64,000 bases of DNA from Nocardioides massiliensis (GCF_030811215.1 NZ_JAUSQM010000001.1:620001-684000), one strand, 5' to 3'. Numbered from the stretch's first letter, positions 1 to 8,969 are shown. Made by a program: numbers and translations. The notes: generated by a model not told the origin, from the letters alone.

Positions 1-932
1 ACCATGCCCACGCCGCAGTTGAGGGTCTTCTCCAGGTCGGGCTCGGCGACGTTGCCGACCTCGCGCACGAGCTCGAAGACCGGCGGGCGCTGCCAGGTCG
101 ACCGGTCGATCGTGGCGGCGAGCTCCTCGGGCATGACCCGGGCGAGGTTGGCCGCCAGCCCACCCCCGGTCACGTGGGACATCACGCGGACCTCGGTGGC
201 GCGGGCGAGCTCGAGGCAGTCCTTGGCATAGATCCGGGTCGGCTCGAGCAGCTCCTCACCGAGGGTCCGGCCGAGTTCGGCGACGTCGCGGTCGAGCTCC
301 CAGCCGGCCTCGTTGAGGAGGACATGGCGCACCAGCGAGTAGCCGTTGGAGTGCAGGCCGGAGGCGGCCATCGCCACGATCGCGTCACCCGGACGAACCC
401 GGCCCGGCCCCAGCAGCTGGCTGGCCTCGACCACCCCGGTGGTCGAGCCCGCGACGTCGTACTCGTCGGGCCCCAGCAGGCCAGGATGCTCGGCGGTCTC
501 CCCCCCGAGCAGCGCGCACCCGGCCACCACGCAGGCCTCGGCGATGCCCTTGACGATCTGCGCGATGCGCTCGGGAACCACACGGCCCGTGGCGATGTAG
601 TCAGTGAGGAACAACGGCTCCGCGCCGCACACGACGAGGTCGTCGACGAGCATCCCGACGAGGTCGAAGCCGATGGTGTCGTGCTTGTCCATCGCCTGCG
701 CGATCGCGACCTTGGTGCCGACACCGTCGGCCGACGTCGCCAGCAGCGGACGGTCATAGCTCTTGAGCGCCGAGACGTCGAACAACCCGGCGAAGCCGCC
801 GATGCCCCCCACCATCTCGGGACGGCGCGCCTTGTCGACCCAGACCTTGATCAGCTCGACGGCGCGGTCACCGGCCTCGATGTTGACGCCGGCGGCTTCG
901 TACGTCGCGCCGGGCGCGTTCTGGTCGGTCAT
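1..932 (-). CDS. purM: Phosphoribosylformylglycinamidine cyclo-ligase (AIR synthetase), 3' end cut by window edge
   Basis: PurM closes the imidazole ring of FGAM with ATP to give AIR, the fifth step of cytosolic de novo purine synthesis. The translation begins MTDQNAPGATYEAAGVNIEA and carries the family blocks TSADGVGTK (about residues 67-74) and DLVVCGAEPLFLTDY (about 98-112), then GGETAEHPG. About 310 residues are visible; the family is about 350, so roughly 40 C-terminal residues lie outside the window. The ATG at 932 is the only start fitting the family N-terminus. It lies 70 bases downstream of purF on the same strand, the usual actinobacterial purF-purM order, so the two are probably cotranscribed. 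Identity is certain from the motifs; nothing odd is seen in the visible part. Confidence 0.97.
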   Translation of the reverse strand, partial: MTDQNAPGATYEAAGVNIEAGDRAVELIKVWVDKARRPEMVGGIGGFAGLFDVSALKSYDRPLLATSADGVGTKVAIAQAMDKHDTIGFDLVGMLVDDLVVCGAEPLFLTDYIATGRVVPERIAQIVKGIAEACVVAGCALLGGETAEHPGLLGPDEYDVAGSTTGVVEASQLLGPGRVRPGDAIVAMAASGLHSNGYSLVRHVLLNEAGWELDRDVAELGRTLGEELLEPTRIYAKDCLELARATEVRVMSHVTGGGLAANLARVMPEELAATIDRSTWQRPPVFELVREVGNVAEPDLEKTLNCGVGM

Positions 933-1002
933 CGGCAACGGCTCCACAGGTCAGGGTCGGACAGCACGGGTCGGCGGCGCGTTCGTCGGCTTGGTCGGCC
1001 GG

Positions 1003-2595
1003 TCAGGGACGGTCGAGGGCGTCGGTGGCCCCGCCGCCGGTGAGCGAGGAGATCAGGCCGTCGACGTCGGTGCGCAGCGAGCCGTTGTGGGCGGACTCGT
1101 CGCGGACCTCGAGGCGGTACTTGTCGAGGTGGCGCTCCTCGGGCAGCGGGATCGGGTACTCGCCGTCGAAGCACGCACGGCACAGCTTCGCCGCGGGGAC
1201 GGTGGTGGCCTCGGTGAGCTCCTCCAGGGAGATGTAGGCCAGCGAGTCGGCGTCGATCGAGCGGCAGATCTCGTCGACGGCGAGGCCGGTCGCGATCAGC
1301 TCGGCGCGGGTCGCGAAGTCGATGCCGTAGAAGCACGGCCACTTCACCGGCGGCGACGAGATCCGCACGTGCACCTCACGGGCGCCGGCCTCGCGCAGCA
1401 TCCGCACCAGGGCGCGCTGGGTGTTGCCCCGGACGATCGAGTCGTCGACGACCACCAGCCGCTTGCCGTCGATCACGTCGCGCAGCGGGTTGAGCTTGAG
1501 CCGGATGCCGAGCTGGCGGATCGTCTGCGAGGGCTGGATGAAGGTACGCCCGACGTAGGAGTTCTTCACCAGGCCGGTGCCGTAGGGGATGCCGGACTCC
1601 TCGGCGTACCCGATTGCGGCGGGGGTGCCCGACTCGGGCACCGGCATCACCAGGTCGGCGTCGGCGGGGAACTCCCGGGCCAGGCGCCGGCCGATCTCGA
1701 CGCGGACGCTGTGCACGCGCCGGTCGTTCATCAACGTGTCGGGCCGGGCGAGGTAGACGAACTCGAAGAGGCAGTGCTTCGGCTTCGCCTCGGCGAACCG
1801 TTGCGTGCGCAGGCCGTCCGCGTCGACCACCACCAGCTCGCCCGGCTCGACCTCGCGGATGAACGAGGCGCCGACGATGTCGAGCGCTGCGGTCTCCGAG
1901 GCGATGACCCATCCCCGCTCGAGCCGGCCGATCACGAGCGGCCGGACGCCCTGCGGGTCGCGTGCGGCGTACAACGCGGTCTCGTCCATCCAGACGAACG
2001 AGAAGGCCCCGCGGACCTGCGGGAGGACCTCGAGCGCGCGCTCCTCGAGCGTGGCGCCGTCGCGGTCGTGGGCCAGCAGCGCGGTGACGAGGCTGGTGTC
2101 GTTGGTCGACTCCTCCACCCCCCGGCGCGGGATGTCGAGCTCGCCAGCCGACAGCGGGAGGTCGGCGACCAGGTCGGCCAGATCGCCGGTGTTGGTCAGG
2201 TTGCCGTTGTGGGCCAGCGCGATCGAGCCGGTGGAGGTCGGCCGGAAGGTCGGCTGGGCGTTGTGCCAGGTGCTGGCGCCGGTCGTGGAGTAGCGCGCGT
2301 GCCCGATCGCGACGTGCCCCTTGAGCGACTCCAGCGTCGCCTCGTCGAACACCTGCGACACCAGGCCCATGTCCTTGTAGACGAGGATCTGGCGGCCGTT
2401 GCCGACGGCGATGCCGGCCGACTCCTGCCCGCGGTGCTGCAGGGCGTAGATGCCGTAGTAGGTGAGCTTGGCGACGTCCTCACCGGGCGCCCAGACGCCG
2501 AACACGCCGCAGGCGTCCTGCGGACTGCGGTCGGTGGGGTCGAGGTCGTGGGACAGGTGGCCATCGCCGCCACGGCGGCGCGCATCGCTAGGCAC
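1003..2595 (-). CDS. purF: Amidophosphoribosyltransferase
   Basis: PurF catalyses the committed step of purine synthesis, PRPP plus glutamine to phosphoribosylamine. The 530-residue product starts with GTG and has a propeptide of 28 residues before Cys29 (CGVFG), the expected N-terminal nucleophile of class II glutamine amidotransferases after processing. The glutaminase domain includes ALQHRGQESAG; the C-terminal phosphoribosyltransferase domain has the PRPP motif VVVDDSIVRGNT. A late CRACFDGEYP segment fits the Fe-S-cluster (Bacillus-type) subfamily. It is followed by purM after 70 bases. Upstream is a compound inverted repeat (2622-2716) rather than a gene, so its promoter must lie within or beside that element. 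Confidence 0.97.
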   Translation of the reverse strand: MPSDARRRGGDGHLSHDLDPTDRSPQDACGVFGVWAPGEDVAKLTYYGIYALQHRGQESAGIAVGNGRQILVYKDMGLVSQVFDEATLESLKGHVAIGHARYSTTGASTWHNAQPTFRPTSTGSIALAHNGNLTNTGDLADLVADLPLSAGELDIPRRGVEESTNDTSLVTALLAHDRDGATLEERALEVLPQVRGAFSFVWMDETALYAARDPQGVRPLVIGRLERGWVIASETAALDIVGASFIREVEPGELVVVDADGLRTQRFAEAKPKHCLFEFVYLARPDTLMNDRRVHSVRVEIGRRLAREFPADADLVMPVPESGTPAAIGYAEESGIPYGTGLVKNSYVGRTFIQPSQTIRQLGIRLKLNPLRDVIDGKRLVVVDDSIVRGNTQRALVRMLREAGAREVHVRISSPPVKWPCFYGIDFATRAELIATGLAVDEICRSIDADSLAYISLEELTEATTVPAAKLCRACFDGEYPIPLPEERHLDKYRLEVRDESAHNGSLRTDVDGLISSLTGGGATDALDRP

Positions 2596-2621
2596 ACCTG
2601 CAGTGTAGACGGAGGAGGGGT

Positions 2622-2716
2622 GGCAGTTTCACCGCCCGACTAACGTTCCTGCCCGACACGCCGGGCAGTTTCGTACGACGAGCGGGCGTGTCGTTCGACG
2701 GGCGGTGAAACTGCCC
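2622..2716. repeat. Compound inverted repeat, REP-like, between purF and the Fe-S subunit gene
   Basis: A perfect 17-base inverted repeat, GGCAGTTTCACCGCCCG at 2622-2638 and its reverse complement at 2699-2715, encloses 60 bases. The block GGCAGTTTC recurs at 2664-2672, so the right arm can pair with either of two left arms. The alternative hairpin 2663-2672/2707-2716 has the nonamer GGCGTGTCG (2685-2693) at its centre, and a reverse-oriented CGACACGCC lies at 2654-2662 between CTGCC and GGCAG. The element sits upstream of purF and downstream of the tandem Fe-S gene and could also act as a terminator. Confidence 0.7.
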
Positions 2717-2724
2717 GGGGCCGT

Positions 2725-3234
2725 TCACATCCGGCGGGCGCCGTCCTTGATGGCCTCGCGGATGCGGAAGTAGGTGCCGCAGCGGCAGATGTTGCGGATC
2801 TCGTCGATGTCGGCGTCGGTGATGTCGCGGCCCTCGCGGCGGGCGGCGCGGACCTTGGCGACCGCGGCCATGATCTGGCCCGGCTGGCAGTAGCCGCACT
2901 GGGCGACGTCCTGGGCGATCCAAGCCTCCTGCATCGGGTGCAGGTCGGGGTCCTCGGCGCCACCGGCGTCGGGGGCGTCCGGGAGTCCCTCGATCGTGGT
3001 GACCTCGTCGTCGGGACCGAGGTCGCCGACGCGGACCGCGCAGGGGTTGAAGGCGCGGCCGTTGAGATGGGAGGTGCAGGCCTTGCAGACGTTGATGCCG
3101 CAGCCGTACTTCGGTCCGGTGATGCCGAGCCGGTCGCGCAGGACCCACAGCAGGCGGACGTCGGACTCGGAGTCGACCTGCACGCGGCGGCCGTTGACGA
3201 GGAAGGTGTGCGTGACGGTGGGGACTGTCGACAT
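2725..3234 (-). CDS. (2Fe-2S)-binding small subunit of molybdenum hydroxylase (isoquinoline 1-oxidoreductase alpha type)
   Basis: This is the electron-transfer subunit of a xanthine-oxidase-family enzyme. The 169-residue protein has a plant-ferredoxin-type 2Fe-2S domain with Cys45, Cys50, Cys53 and Cys65, followed by the helical [2Fe-2S]-binding domain with Cys113, Cys116, Cys150 and Cys152 (CGYCQPGQ and CRCG). The ATG at 3234 is chosen because AGGAG lies just upstream; the frame stays open further upstream but without a ribosome site. It follows the large subunit gene after 28 bases, so the two form an operon. No FAD subunit gene is present, as in IorAB-type enzymes. The substrate cannot be told from sequence. 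Confidence 0.93.
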   Translation of the reverse strand: MSTVPTVTHTFLVNGRRVQVDSESDVRLLWVLRDRLGITGPKYGCGINVCKACTSHLNGRAFNPCAVRVGDLGPDDEVTTIEGLPDAPDAGGAEDPDLHPMQEAWIAQDVAQCGYCQPGQIMAAVAKVRAARREGRDITDADIDEIRNICRCGTYFRIREAIKDGARRM

Positions 3235-3262
3235 GGGGGCTCCTGTGCTCGCTCGGTGGTGG

Positions 3263-5593
3263 TCAGTAGGTGTGGTCGCGGCCGTCGGTCGGCGAGGCCG
3301 GGACGGGCGGGACGAACGGCTTGGGCTCGAACGACAGCGTCTGGTGGTTGATCGGGAAGCTGGTCGGCATCGGGCCACCGGTCGCACGCCAGTAGGCGCA
3401 GGCCACCGCCGCGAAGCTCGCGGCCACCCCGGCCTCCCCGGCGCCACCGGGCTGGGTGACGTCGTTGTCGACGATGACCACCTGCATCTCGGGCGGGGCG
3501 TTCCAGTGCCGCGTGTAGAAGTAGTTGTCCCAGCTGGCCTCGAGGAACCGGCCCTGGCGGAAGTGCAGGCTCGAGGTCAGGGCGAGGGCGATGCCATCCA
3601 TGACGCCGCCCTGCATCTGCGCCTCCAGCCCGCGCGGGTTGACCACCAGCCCGGCGTCCACGGCGAAGGTCGCCCGGGTCACCCGGGGTCCGGTCACCGC
3701 GTTGCGGATCCGCCGATTCACGGTATCGGGGCGGCAGTCGATCTCCACGACGCAGGCGGTGACTCCCTTGTATTCCTTGTGGATCGCAACGCCCTGGGCG
3801 GTCCCGGCCGGCATCGGCTTGCCCCACTCGGCCGCCTCCCCCACGGCCTCCAGCACCGCCTTGGTGCGCGGTGAGCGCGCGGTGCGCAACCGGAACGCGT
3901 AGGGATCCTCCCCCATCCGGCGCGCCAGGTCGTCGACGGTCAGCTCGACCGCGCAGCGCGTGTCTGGCGAGTAGATGTTGCGCATGCTGCCGGTGTTGAA
4001 CGGCAGGTCGACCTCGCTGAGCAGCTGGTCGACGACGCCGAAGTTGTAGCCGAGCTCCTGGGTGAGCAGGAAGACCGTCTGCGCGAACGCATAGTTGCCG
4101 GCGACCGGCAGCTGCGCCGCAAACCGCGTGATGATCTCGCCCAGGCCATGGGTGAAGTCGGTGCGGACGCTGCAGTTGCGCTGCTCGAAGGTGTTGACCT
4201 GCTTGCCGGAGTAGGACGCCCGCACCTTCGACACCACCATCGGGTGGGTCCGACCCTGGCGGGCGTCGTCGGCTCGGTGCCACATGAGCTTGACCGGCGC
4301 GCCCATCGCGCGCGAGATCTGCGCGGCCTCGAGCGCCGCGTCGAAGAACAGCTTGCGGCCGAACGACCCACCGCCCTGGACGACATGCACGCGCACCTTG
4401 TCGATCGGCAGTCCGACTGTCAACGCGATCTGTTCCTGCGCCACGACCGGCGACTTCAACCCGCCCCAGATCTCCGCCGAGTCCTTCCGCACGTCGGCGA
4501 TCGCGCAGTTCGGCTCCAGTGCGGAGTTGCCGCGGAACCAGAAGGTGAACTCGTGCTCGACCGTCTTCCCGAGCGGAGGTACGACGAACGGCAGCTGCGC
4601 GGCGCGCAGGTGACCGCGCACGTCGCCGTCGGACTGCTGCACAAGCGGCCCGTCCTGCCACTCGACGTCCATGGCCCGGACGGCGTCGATGCACTGCCCG
4701 AAGGTCTCGGCGCGCACGGCGTACCCGGTCGGCACCTCGGCGACGTGGGTGACGCCCGGCATCGTCAGCACGGCGTCGCGGTTGCGCAGGGCCATCGGTC
4801 TGCCGTTGAGCGTGGGCGGGCGACAGACCATCGTCGGCAGCGCCCCGGGGACTTCGAGGTCCATCGCGAACTGCTTCTGCCCGGTGACCGCCGCACGGGC
4901 GTCGATGCGGTTCTGCGGGGTCCCGATCACCGTGAACTTCTCCGGCCGCTTCAGCAGCACGCCGACCTGGCGCGTGGTGTCGCTGGCGGCCTCGCGGGCG
5001 AGCTCGGCGTAGGTGATCGAGCCCGTCAGCCCCTCGATGATCCCCTCGCCCTTGATCCGGACCTGGTCGAGGTTGTCGCCGAGCAAACGCGCGGCCGCGT
5101 CGAGCAGGGCTCCCTTGGCGATGGCGGCGGCGACCCGGATCGGGGTGAACGTCGAGATGGTGGTGTTGGACCCGCCGGTCAGCTGGTTGAACACCAGCTC
5201 GGGTCGCGCGTCGGCCAGCGACACCCGGACCTGCGCGACGTCGATGTCGAGCTCCTCGGCGATGATCATCGCCGTCGAGGTGGTGATCCCCTGCCCGACC
5301 TCCATGCGCGGCAGCGCGAACGACGCGGTCCCGTCGTCATGGATCTGGATCGCGATGAGGTTCGAGGTCGCCAGGGCGGCATGGGTGAGCAGGTCGTTGA
5401 GGTCGTAGAGCTCCGCCGGCTGCGGTGCGGTCACCGTGGACTGGGCGCCCGGCATGCCGAGGGCCAAGTCGGCCGCGGTGATCAGCGTCGCCCCGGCGAC
5501 GACGTACCCGAGGAACCGGCGGCGGTCGGTGCCGGGCATCCCGACGCCCTCCGCAGGGCCGGCGGGCGGCACGATCGGGTGGGGAGCGGTCAC
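3263..5593 (-). CDS. Molybdopterin-binding large subunit of molybdenum hydroxylase (isoquinoline 1-oxidoreductase beta type), Tat-exported
   Basis: The 776-residue catalytic subunit hydroxylates an N-heteroaromatic, aldehyde or related substrate using molybdopterin. The N-terminus has a twin-arginine signal (DRRRFLGYVVAG) then a hydrophobic stretch, so the folded complex is probably exported. The molybdopterin motif GGGSFGRK is near residue 405, and GGAGEAGVA near residue 715 provides the catalytic glutamate of the family. The GTG at 5593 is preferred because CGGAGG precedes it by a short spacer. The gene lies directly upstream of the 2Fe-2S subunit gene. No molybdenum cofactor synthesis or XdhC-type maturation gene is in the window. 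Family assignment is secure; the substrate is unknown. Confidence 0.93.
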   Translation of the reverse strand: MTAPHPIVPPAGPAEGVGMPGTDRRRFLGYVVAGATLITAADLALGMPGAQSTVTAPQPAELYDLNDLLTHAALATSNLIAIQIHDDGTASFALPRMEVGQGITTSTAMIIAEELDIDVAQVRVSLADARPELVFNQLTGGSNTTISTFTPIRVAAAIAKGALLDAAARLLGDNLDQVRIKGEGIIEGLTGSITYAELAREAASDTTRQVGVLLKRPEKFTVIGTPQNRIDARAAVTGQKQFAMDLEVPGALPTMVCRPPTLNGRPMALRNRDAVLTMPGVTHVAEVPTGYAVRAETFGQCIDAVRAMDVEWQDGPLVQQSDGDVRGHLRAAQLPFVVPPLGKTVEHEFTFWFRGNSALEPNCAIADVRKDSAEIWGGLKSPVVAQEQIALTVGLPIDKVRVHVVQGGGSFGRKLFFDAALEAAQISRAMGAPVKLMWHRADDARQGRTHPMVVSKVRASYSGKQVNTFEQRNCSVRTDFTHGLGEIITRFAAQLPVAGNYAFAQTVFLLTQELGYNFGVVDQLLSEVDLPFNTGSMRNIYSPDTRCAVELTVDDLARRMGEDPYAFRLRTARSPRTKAVLEAVGEAAEWGKPMPAGTAQGVAIHKEYKGVTACVVEIDCRPDTVNRRIRNAVTGPRVTRATFAVDAGLVVNPRGLEAQMQGGVMDGIALALTSSLHFRQGRFLEASWDNYFYTRHWNAPPEMQVVIVDNDVTQPGGAGEAGVAASFAAVACAYWRATGGPMPTSFPINHQTLSFEPKPFVPPVPASPTDGRDHTY

Positions 5594-5641
5594 GGGCGGC
5601 CTCCGAGTCGGTCGCGGCCCGCGCGCCGTCGTCGGCACCGC

Positions 5642-5658
5642 GAGCCCTGGTGGGGCTC
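5642..5658 (-). terminator. Weak hairpin after the M20 peptidase gene
   Basis: GAGCCC at 5642-5647 and GGGCTC at 5653-5658 can form a 6-bp stem with a 5-base loop in the gap between the M20 peptidase gene and the molybdenum hydroxylase operon. There is no T-run, so terminator function is only a guess. Confidence 0.25.
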
Positions 5659-5708
5659 CCTCCCCGCGGCAAGAGGGGCAGGCGTCACACCCGAAACCAA
5701 GCGACCCG

Positions 5709-7085
5709 CTACAGCGACTGCAGCAACAGCGCCTCCGCCAGGCAGACCCGGGCGAACTCCGCCAGGTGGAGGCCCTCGTTGGCGCCGTGGGCGCGGGTGT
5801 CGGGGTCCTCCACGCCGGTCACGAGGACCGCGGCGTCCGGGAACGCCTGTTGGAACGCGGCGATGAACGGGATCGAGCCCCCGACGCCGATGTCGACCGG
5901 GCGTACGCCGTCCCACGCCAGCGCGAAGGCGTCCCGGGCGGCGTCGTACACCGGCCCCTCGGCGTCGATGACGCCCGGCTCCCCCGCCTCGCGTCCGGTG
6001 GTGATCTGCAGCTGCGCGCCCCACGGCACGTGGGTCTCGAGGTGCCGGATCAGCGCCGCGAGACCGTTGTCGGCGGTGTCGCCGGGAGCCAGCCGCAGCG
6101 AGACCTTGGCCCGCGCCCGCGGGATCAGGGTGTTGCTGGCGTCGGCGATGCGGGTGGTGTCGATGCCGACGACGGTGATCGAGGGCTGGGTCCACAGCCG
6201 CTCGACCGCCGAGCCGCGCCCGATGAGCGCGACCGGGTCGAGGACCGACGACTCCTCGCGGATGCGCGACTCCGGGTAGTCCAGGTCGCTCGCCGGACCG
6301 CTGACGAGACCCTCGACCGCGACGGACCCGTCGTCGTCGTGCAGGCTCGCGAGCAGGCGCGTCAGCGCCATCAGCGCGTCGGGCACGAGCCCGCCCCACA
6401 TGCCCGAGTGGACACCGTGGGCGAGCGTGCTCACCTCGACCACCAGGTCGACGTTGCCGCGCAGCGTCGTGGTGAGCGCCGGGACGCCGATCTCCCAGTT
6501 GGTGGAGTCGGCGATGACGATGACGTCGGCCGCCAGCAGGTCGTGGTGCTCGGCGAGGAAGGCGCCGAGGGTCGGCGAGCCGATCTCCTCCTCGCCCTCC
6601 ACGAAGACCGTCACCCCCACCGGCAGCGTCCCGTCGGGGGTGAGCCGGCGCAGCGCCTTGACCGCGGCCAGGTGGGCGGCGATCCCGGCCTTGTCGTCGG
6701 CCGCGCCGCGCCCATAGAGCCGCTCGCCGCGCTCGGTCGGCTCGAACGGGTCGGACTCCCACTCCGCCGGGTCGCCGGTGGGCTGCACGTCATGGTGGGC
6801 GTAGAGCAGCACCGTGCGCGCCCCAGCAGGGGCGGGGATCCGGGCGATCACCGCCGGTGCGCCGCCCTCCACGGACGTGATCCGCACGTCGTCGAAGCCC
6901 TCGGCGCGGAAGAGGTCCGCGGTGGCCTCCGCAGAGCGGCGTACGTCGTCCGCACGCGCGGGGTCGGCGCTCACCGACGGGATGCGGACGAGGTCCTCGA
7001 GGTGGCGGCGCACGTCGGGCAGGACGGCGGTGACGGCCTCACGGACCTGGTCGGGAGTGGGCTCCGGGGTCGCTGGTGCGGTCAT
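5709..7085 (-). CDS. M20 family dipeptidase
   Basis: A 458-residue cytosolic zinc peptidase of the M20 (carnosinase/PepV/DapE-like) family that cleaves small peptides or acylated amino acids. Zinc-site motifs are HHDVQP (His98) and RGAADDKAG (bridging Asp130), followed by VEGEEEIGS, which carries the catalytic and metal-binding glutamates, and a dimerisation domain in the middle. The full length matches the dipeptidase subfamily. Its start overlaps the end of the upstream bPH2 gene by 47 bases, suggesting translational coupling, although the functions do not look related. Exact substrate is not inferable. Confidence 0.92.
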   Translation of the reverse strand: MTAPATPEPTPDQVREAVTAVLPDVRRHLEDLVRIPSVSADPARADDVRRSAEATADLFRAEGFDDVRITSVEGGAPAVIARIPAPAGARTVLLYAHHDVQPTGDPAEWESDPFEPTERGERLYGRGAADDKAGIAAHLAAVKALRRLTPDGTLPVGVTVFVEGEEEIGSPTLGAFLAEHHDLLAADVIVIADSTNWEIGVPALTTTLRGNVDLVVEVSTLAHGVHSGMWGGLVPDALMALTRLLASLHDDDGSVAVEGLVSGPASDLDYPESRIREESSVLDPVALIGRGSAVERLWTQPSITVVGIDTTRIADASNTLIPRARAKVSLRLAPGDTADNGLAALIRHLETHVPWGAQLQITTGREAGEPGVIDAEGPVYDAARDAFALAWDGVRPVDIGVGGSIPFIAAFQQAFPDAAVLVTGVEDPDTRAHGANEGLHLAEFARVCLAEALLLQSL

Positions 7086-8478
7086 GGGCCGAGCCTAGGT
7101 CGGTCGCCGCCGGGGTCGGTACGGCGGGCGCGGCCGACCGCGCCCAGCGGGAGGTCGCGACCTCGTAGTCGGCGAACGAGCGCGCGTCGACGCCCGTGCG
7201 ATGCAGCGCCCGCACCGACACCGGACCGGGCGGGCTGTCGACGTGGACGGTGGCGAGGTCGAGCCGGCGCTGGAGCGGGTTCTGGGTGATCCGCACCGAC
7301 TGGACGCGGCGGTGCGGCGCCACGTGGTGGCGTCGGGTCAGCAACCCGTGCCGACTCACCACCAGGGAGGCGTCGGCACCGACCGCGAGCCAGCGGCCCT
7401 GCAGCGGCGCCAGCCATCGGGCGGCGGTGGGTGCGGGGCGCAGCGGCACCCGGGCGGGGTCGAGACCGCCAAGGACGGTGCGGGCCAGCCAGTGGATCTC
7501 CTCGCGCGGCCCGACCGGGTGCAGCGTGGTCGGCGAGCTGTCGGAGCTGTCCAGGGTGACCTTCGCGCCCGCGACGGAGACGTCGAGCCGTGCCCAGCCC
7601 ATCCGCCGCCACAGCCACGGCTCGCTGACGACGACCCCCTGGACCCGGTGCAGGGCGAGGGTCTGCACGTTGAGGTCGAACAGGCCCCGGCGCACCTGCA
7701 GCCCGGAGACGGTGCCGGCCACGGTGAAGCCGTAGTTGCCGCTGACGCGGTTGAACATCACCAGCGCCACAGCGCCCCCGGCCGGCCCGGCGACCCCGAG
7801 GACGGCCCAGACCTGGCCGCTGAGCAGCATCGCGACCGCGACCCCGGCCAGGCCGACCACGAGCGCGACCATCTCGCCCGACAGCAGCGAGGCGGCGACC
7901 AACCGGCCCAGCGGCACCCGGTGGAGGACCTGCGGCTCGGGCTCGTCCACCGCCGGCACGTCGACCGGACCTGCGCCGACTGCGGCGACCGAGCCGTCCG
8001 CTGCATCGTCACTCGCGTCGGCCGCGCGCTCGGCGCGGGCGGCGTCGCGGCGCTGCAGCAGCGTGCGGCGGACCTCCTCCGCCTCGGCGAGCGGCAGGAA
8101 CGCCAGCTTGCCCTCGCTGTCGCCGCCGGCGGTGTCGACGCGGATCTCGGCCAGGCGGAACAGCCTGGCCACGAACGGCTGCACGATGTCGACACCCTGG
8201 ATCCGGTCGAGCCGCACGCGGCGCGACTGCCGGTTGACGATCCCGGTGTCGATGCGCAGCTCGGTGGTGTCGATGCGGTACTTCGTCAGCAGCCACGACG
8301 CAGCGCCGATGCCCACCCCGATGAGGAGCACGGCGCCGAGCGCGAGCGCGACGAACCCCAGCCGGCCGCCGATGATGTCGCGCCAGGTCGCCAGGGCGGC
8401 CGCGACCAGGACCACGAACCCGCGGACCAGCGGCGTCAGCGGCGAGACCCGGCGGAACCCGTCGGCCAGCGGCTTCAC
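7039..8478 (-). CDS. bPH2 (DUF304) domain membrane protein, YdbT type
   Basis: A 479-residue membrane protein with repeated bacterial PH-like (bPH2/DUF304) domains. The N-terminus holds two hydrophobic segments followed by RIDTTELRIDTGIVNRQSRR, a typical bPH2 strand pattern; a second membrane pair near residues 190-235 precedes a further bPH2 unit (VQTLALHRVQGVVVSEPWLW), and a third lies near the C-terminus. The start is GTG at 8478, overlapping the YdbS-type gene's stop in a GTGA. In Bacillus the YdbST pair has been linked to resistance to antimicrobial peptides, but no function is established for this actinobacterial pair. The 3' end overlaps the M20 peptidase gene by 47 bases. Confidence 0.88.
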   Translation of the reverse strand: MKPLADGFRRVSPLTPLVRGFVVLVAAALATWRDIIGGRLGFVALALGAVLLIGVGIGAASWLLTKYRIDTTELRIDTGIVNRQSRRVRLDRIQGVDIVQPFVARLFRLAEIRVDTAGGDSEGKLAFLPLAEAEEVRRTLLQRRDAARAERAADASDDAADGSVAAVGAGPVDVPAVDEPEPQVLHRVPLGRLVAASLLSGEMVALVVGLAGVAVAMLLSGQVWAVLGVAGPAGGAVALVMFNRVSGNYGFTVAGTVSGLQVRRGLFDLNVQTLALHRVQGVVVSEPWLWRRMGWARLDVSVAGAKVTLDSSDSSPTTLHPVGPREEIHWLARTVLGGLDPARVPLRPAPTAARWLAPLQGRWLAVGADASLVVSRHGLLTRRHHVAPHRRVQSVRITQNPLQRRLDLATVHVDSPPGPVSVRALHRTGVDARSFADYEVATSRWARSAAPAVPTPAATDLGSAHDRTSDPGAHSRPGP

Positions 8479-8969
8479 AGCCCCGAGCCCTGGCTCTCGC
8501 CGAGCTCGGTGAGCCGGTCGCGCAGTCGGGCGGCCTCGTCGGCGGGCACACCGGGGATCACGGCACTGGTGCCCGGCGCGGCGGTGTGCAGGCTGACGGT
8601 CGCGACGCCGAAGTGCCGGTCGATCGGGCCCGAGGAGACGTCGACGTACTGCATGCGGCCGTAGGGCACCGCGACGAGCTGGCGGAAGAGTGCACCGCTA
8701 CGGATGTAGAGGTCCTCCTCGCGCTCGGCGTACCCCCAGCGCCGGGTCTGCACCGCGATGACGAACCAGCGCACGACCACCACGGCCAGCACCAGCACCG
8801 CGGCGACCACGAACACCCAGCGTGGAAGGAGGACCTCGAGTGCCGCAAGCACGGCCAGCACGACCAGCAGCGGGATGTGGAACAGCACCATCCCCACCCG
8901 GCGCGCCGACGTCAGGCGGGGGGACACCGGTGTCCAGGACGTGCCCGGCGGGGCGAACAGCTCACTCAC
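8475..8969 (-). CDS. bPH2 (DUF304) domain membrane protein, YdbS type
   Basis: A 164-residue protein with two hydrophobic segments at about residues 26-48 and 51-74, followed by a single bPH2 domain (YAEREEDLYIRSGALFRQLV, then VPYGRMQYVDVSSGPIDRHF). This one-domain protein followed by a multi-domain partner is the usual YdbS-YdbT arrangement. The stop codon overlaps the partner's GTG by four bases, so the two are translationally coupled and probably form one membrane complex. The domain assignment is clear; the role is not established. Confidence 0.88.
   Translation of the reverse strand: MSELFAPPGTSWTPVSPRLTSARRVGMVLFHIPLLVVLAVLAALEVLLPRWVFVVAAVLVLAVVVVRWFVIAVQTRRWGYAEREEDLYIRSGALFRQLVAVPYGRMQYVDVSSGPIDRHFGVATVSLHTAAPGTSAVIPGVPADEAARLRDRLTELGESQGSGL

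Noticed and set aside
2640-4694. A 684-codon minus-strand frame overlapping the molybdenum hydroxylase genes
   Set aside because: It is the out-of-frame shadow of the two hydroxylase subunit genes, which carry intact cysteine and molybdopterin motifs in their own frames.
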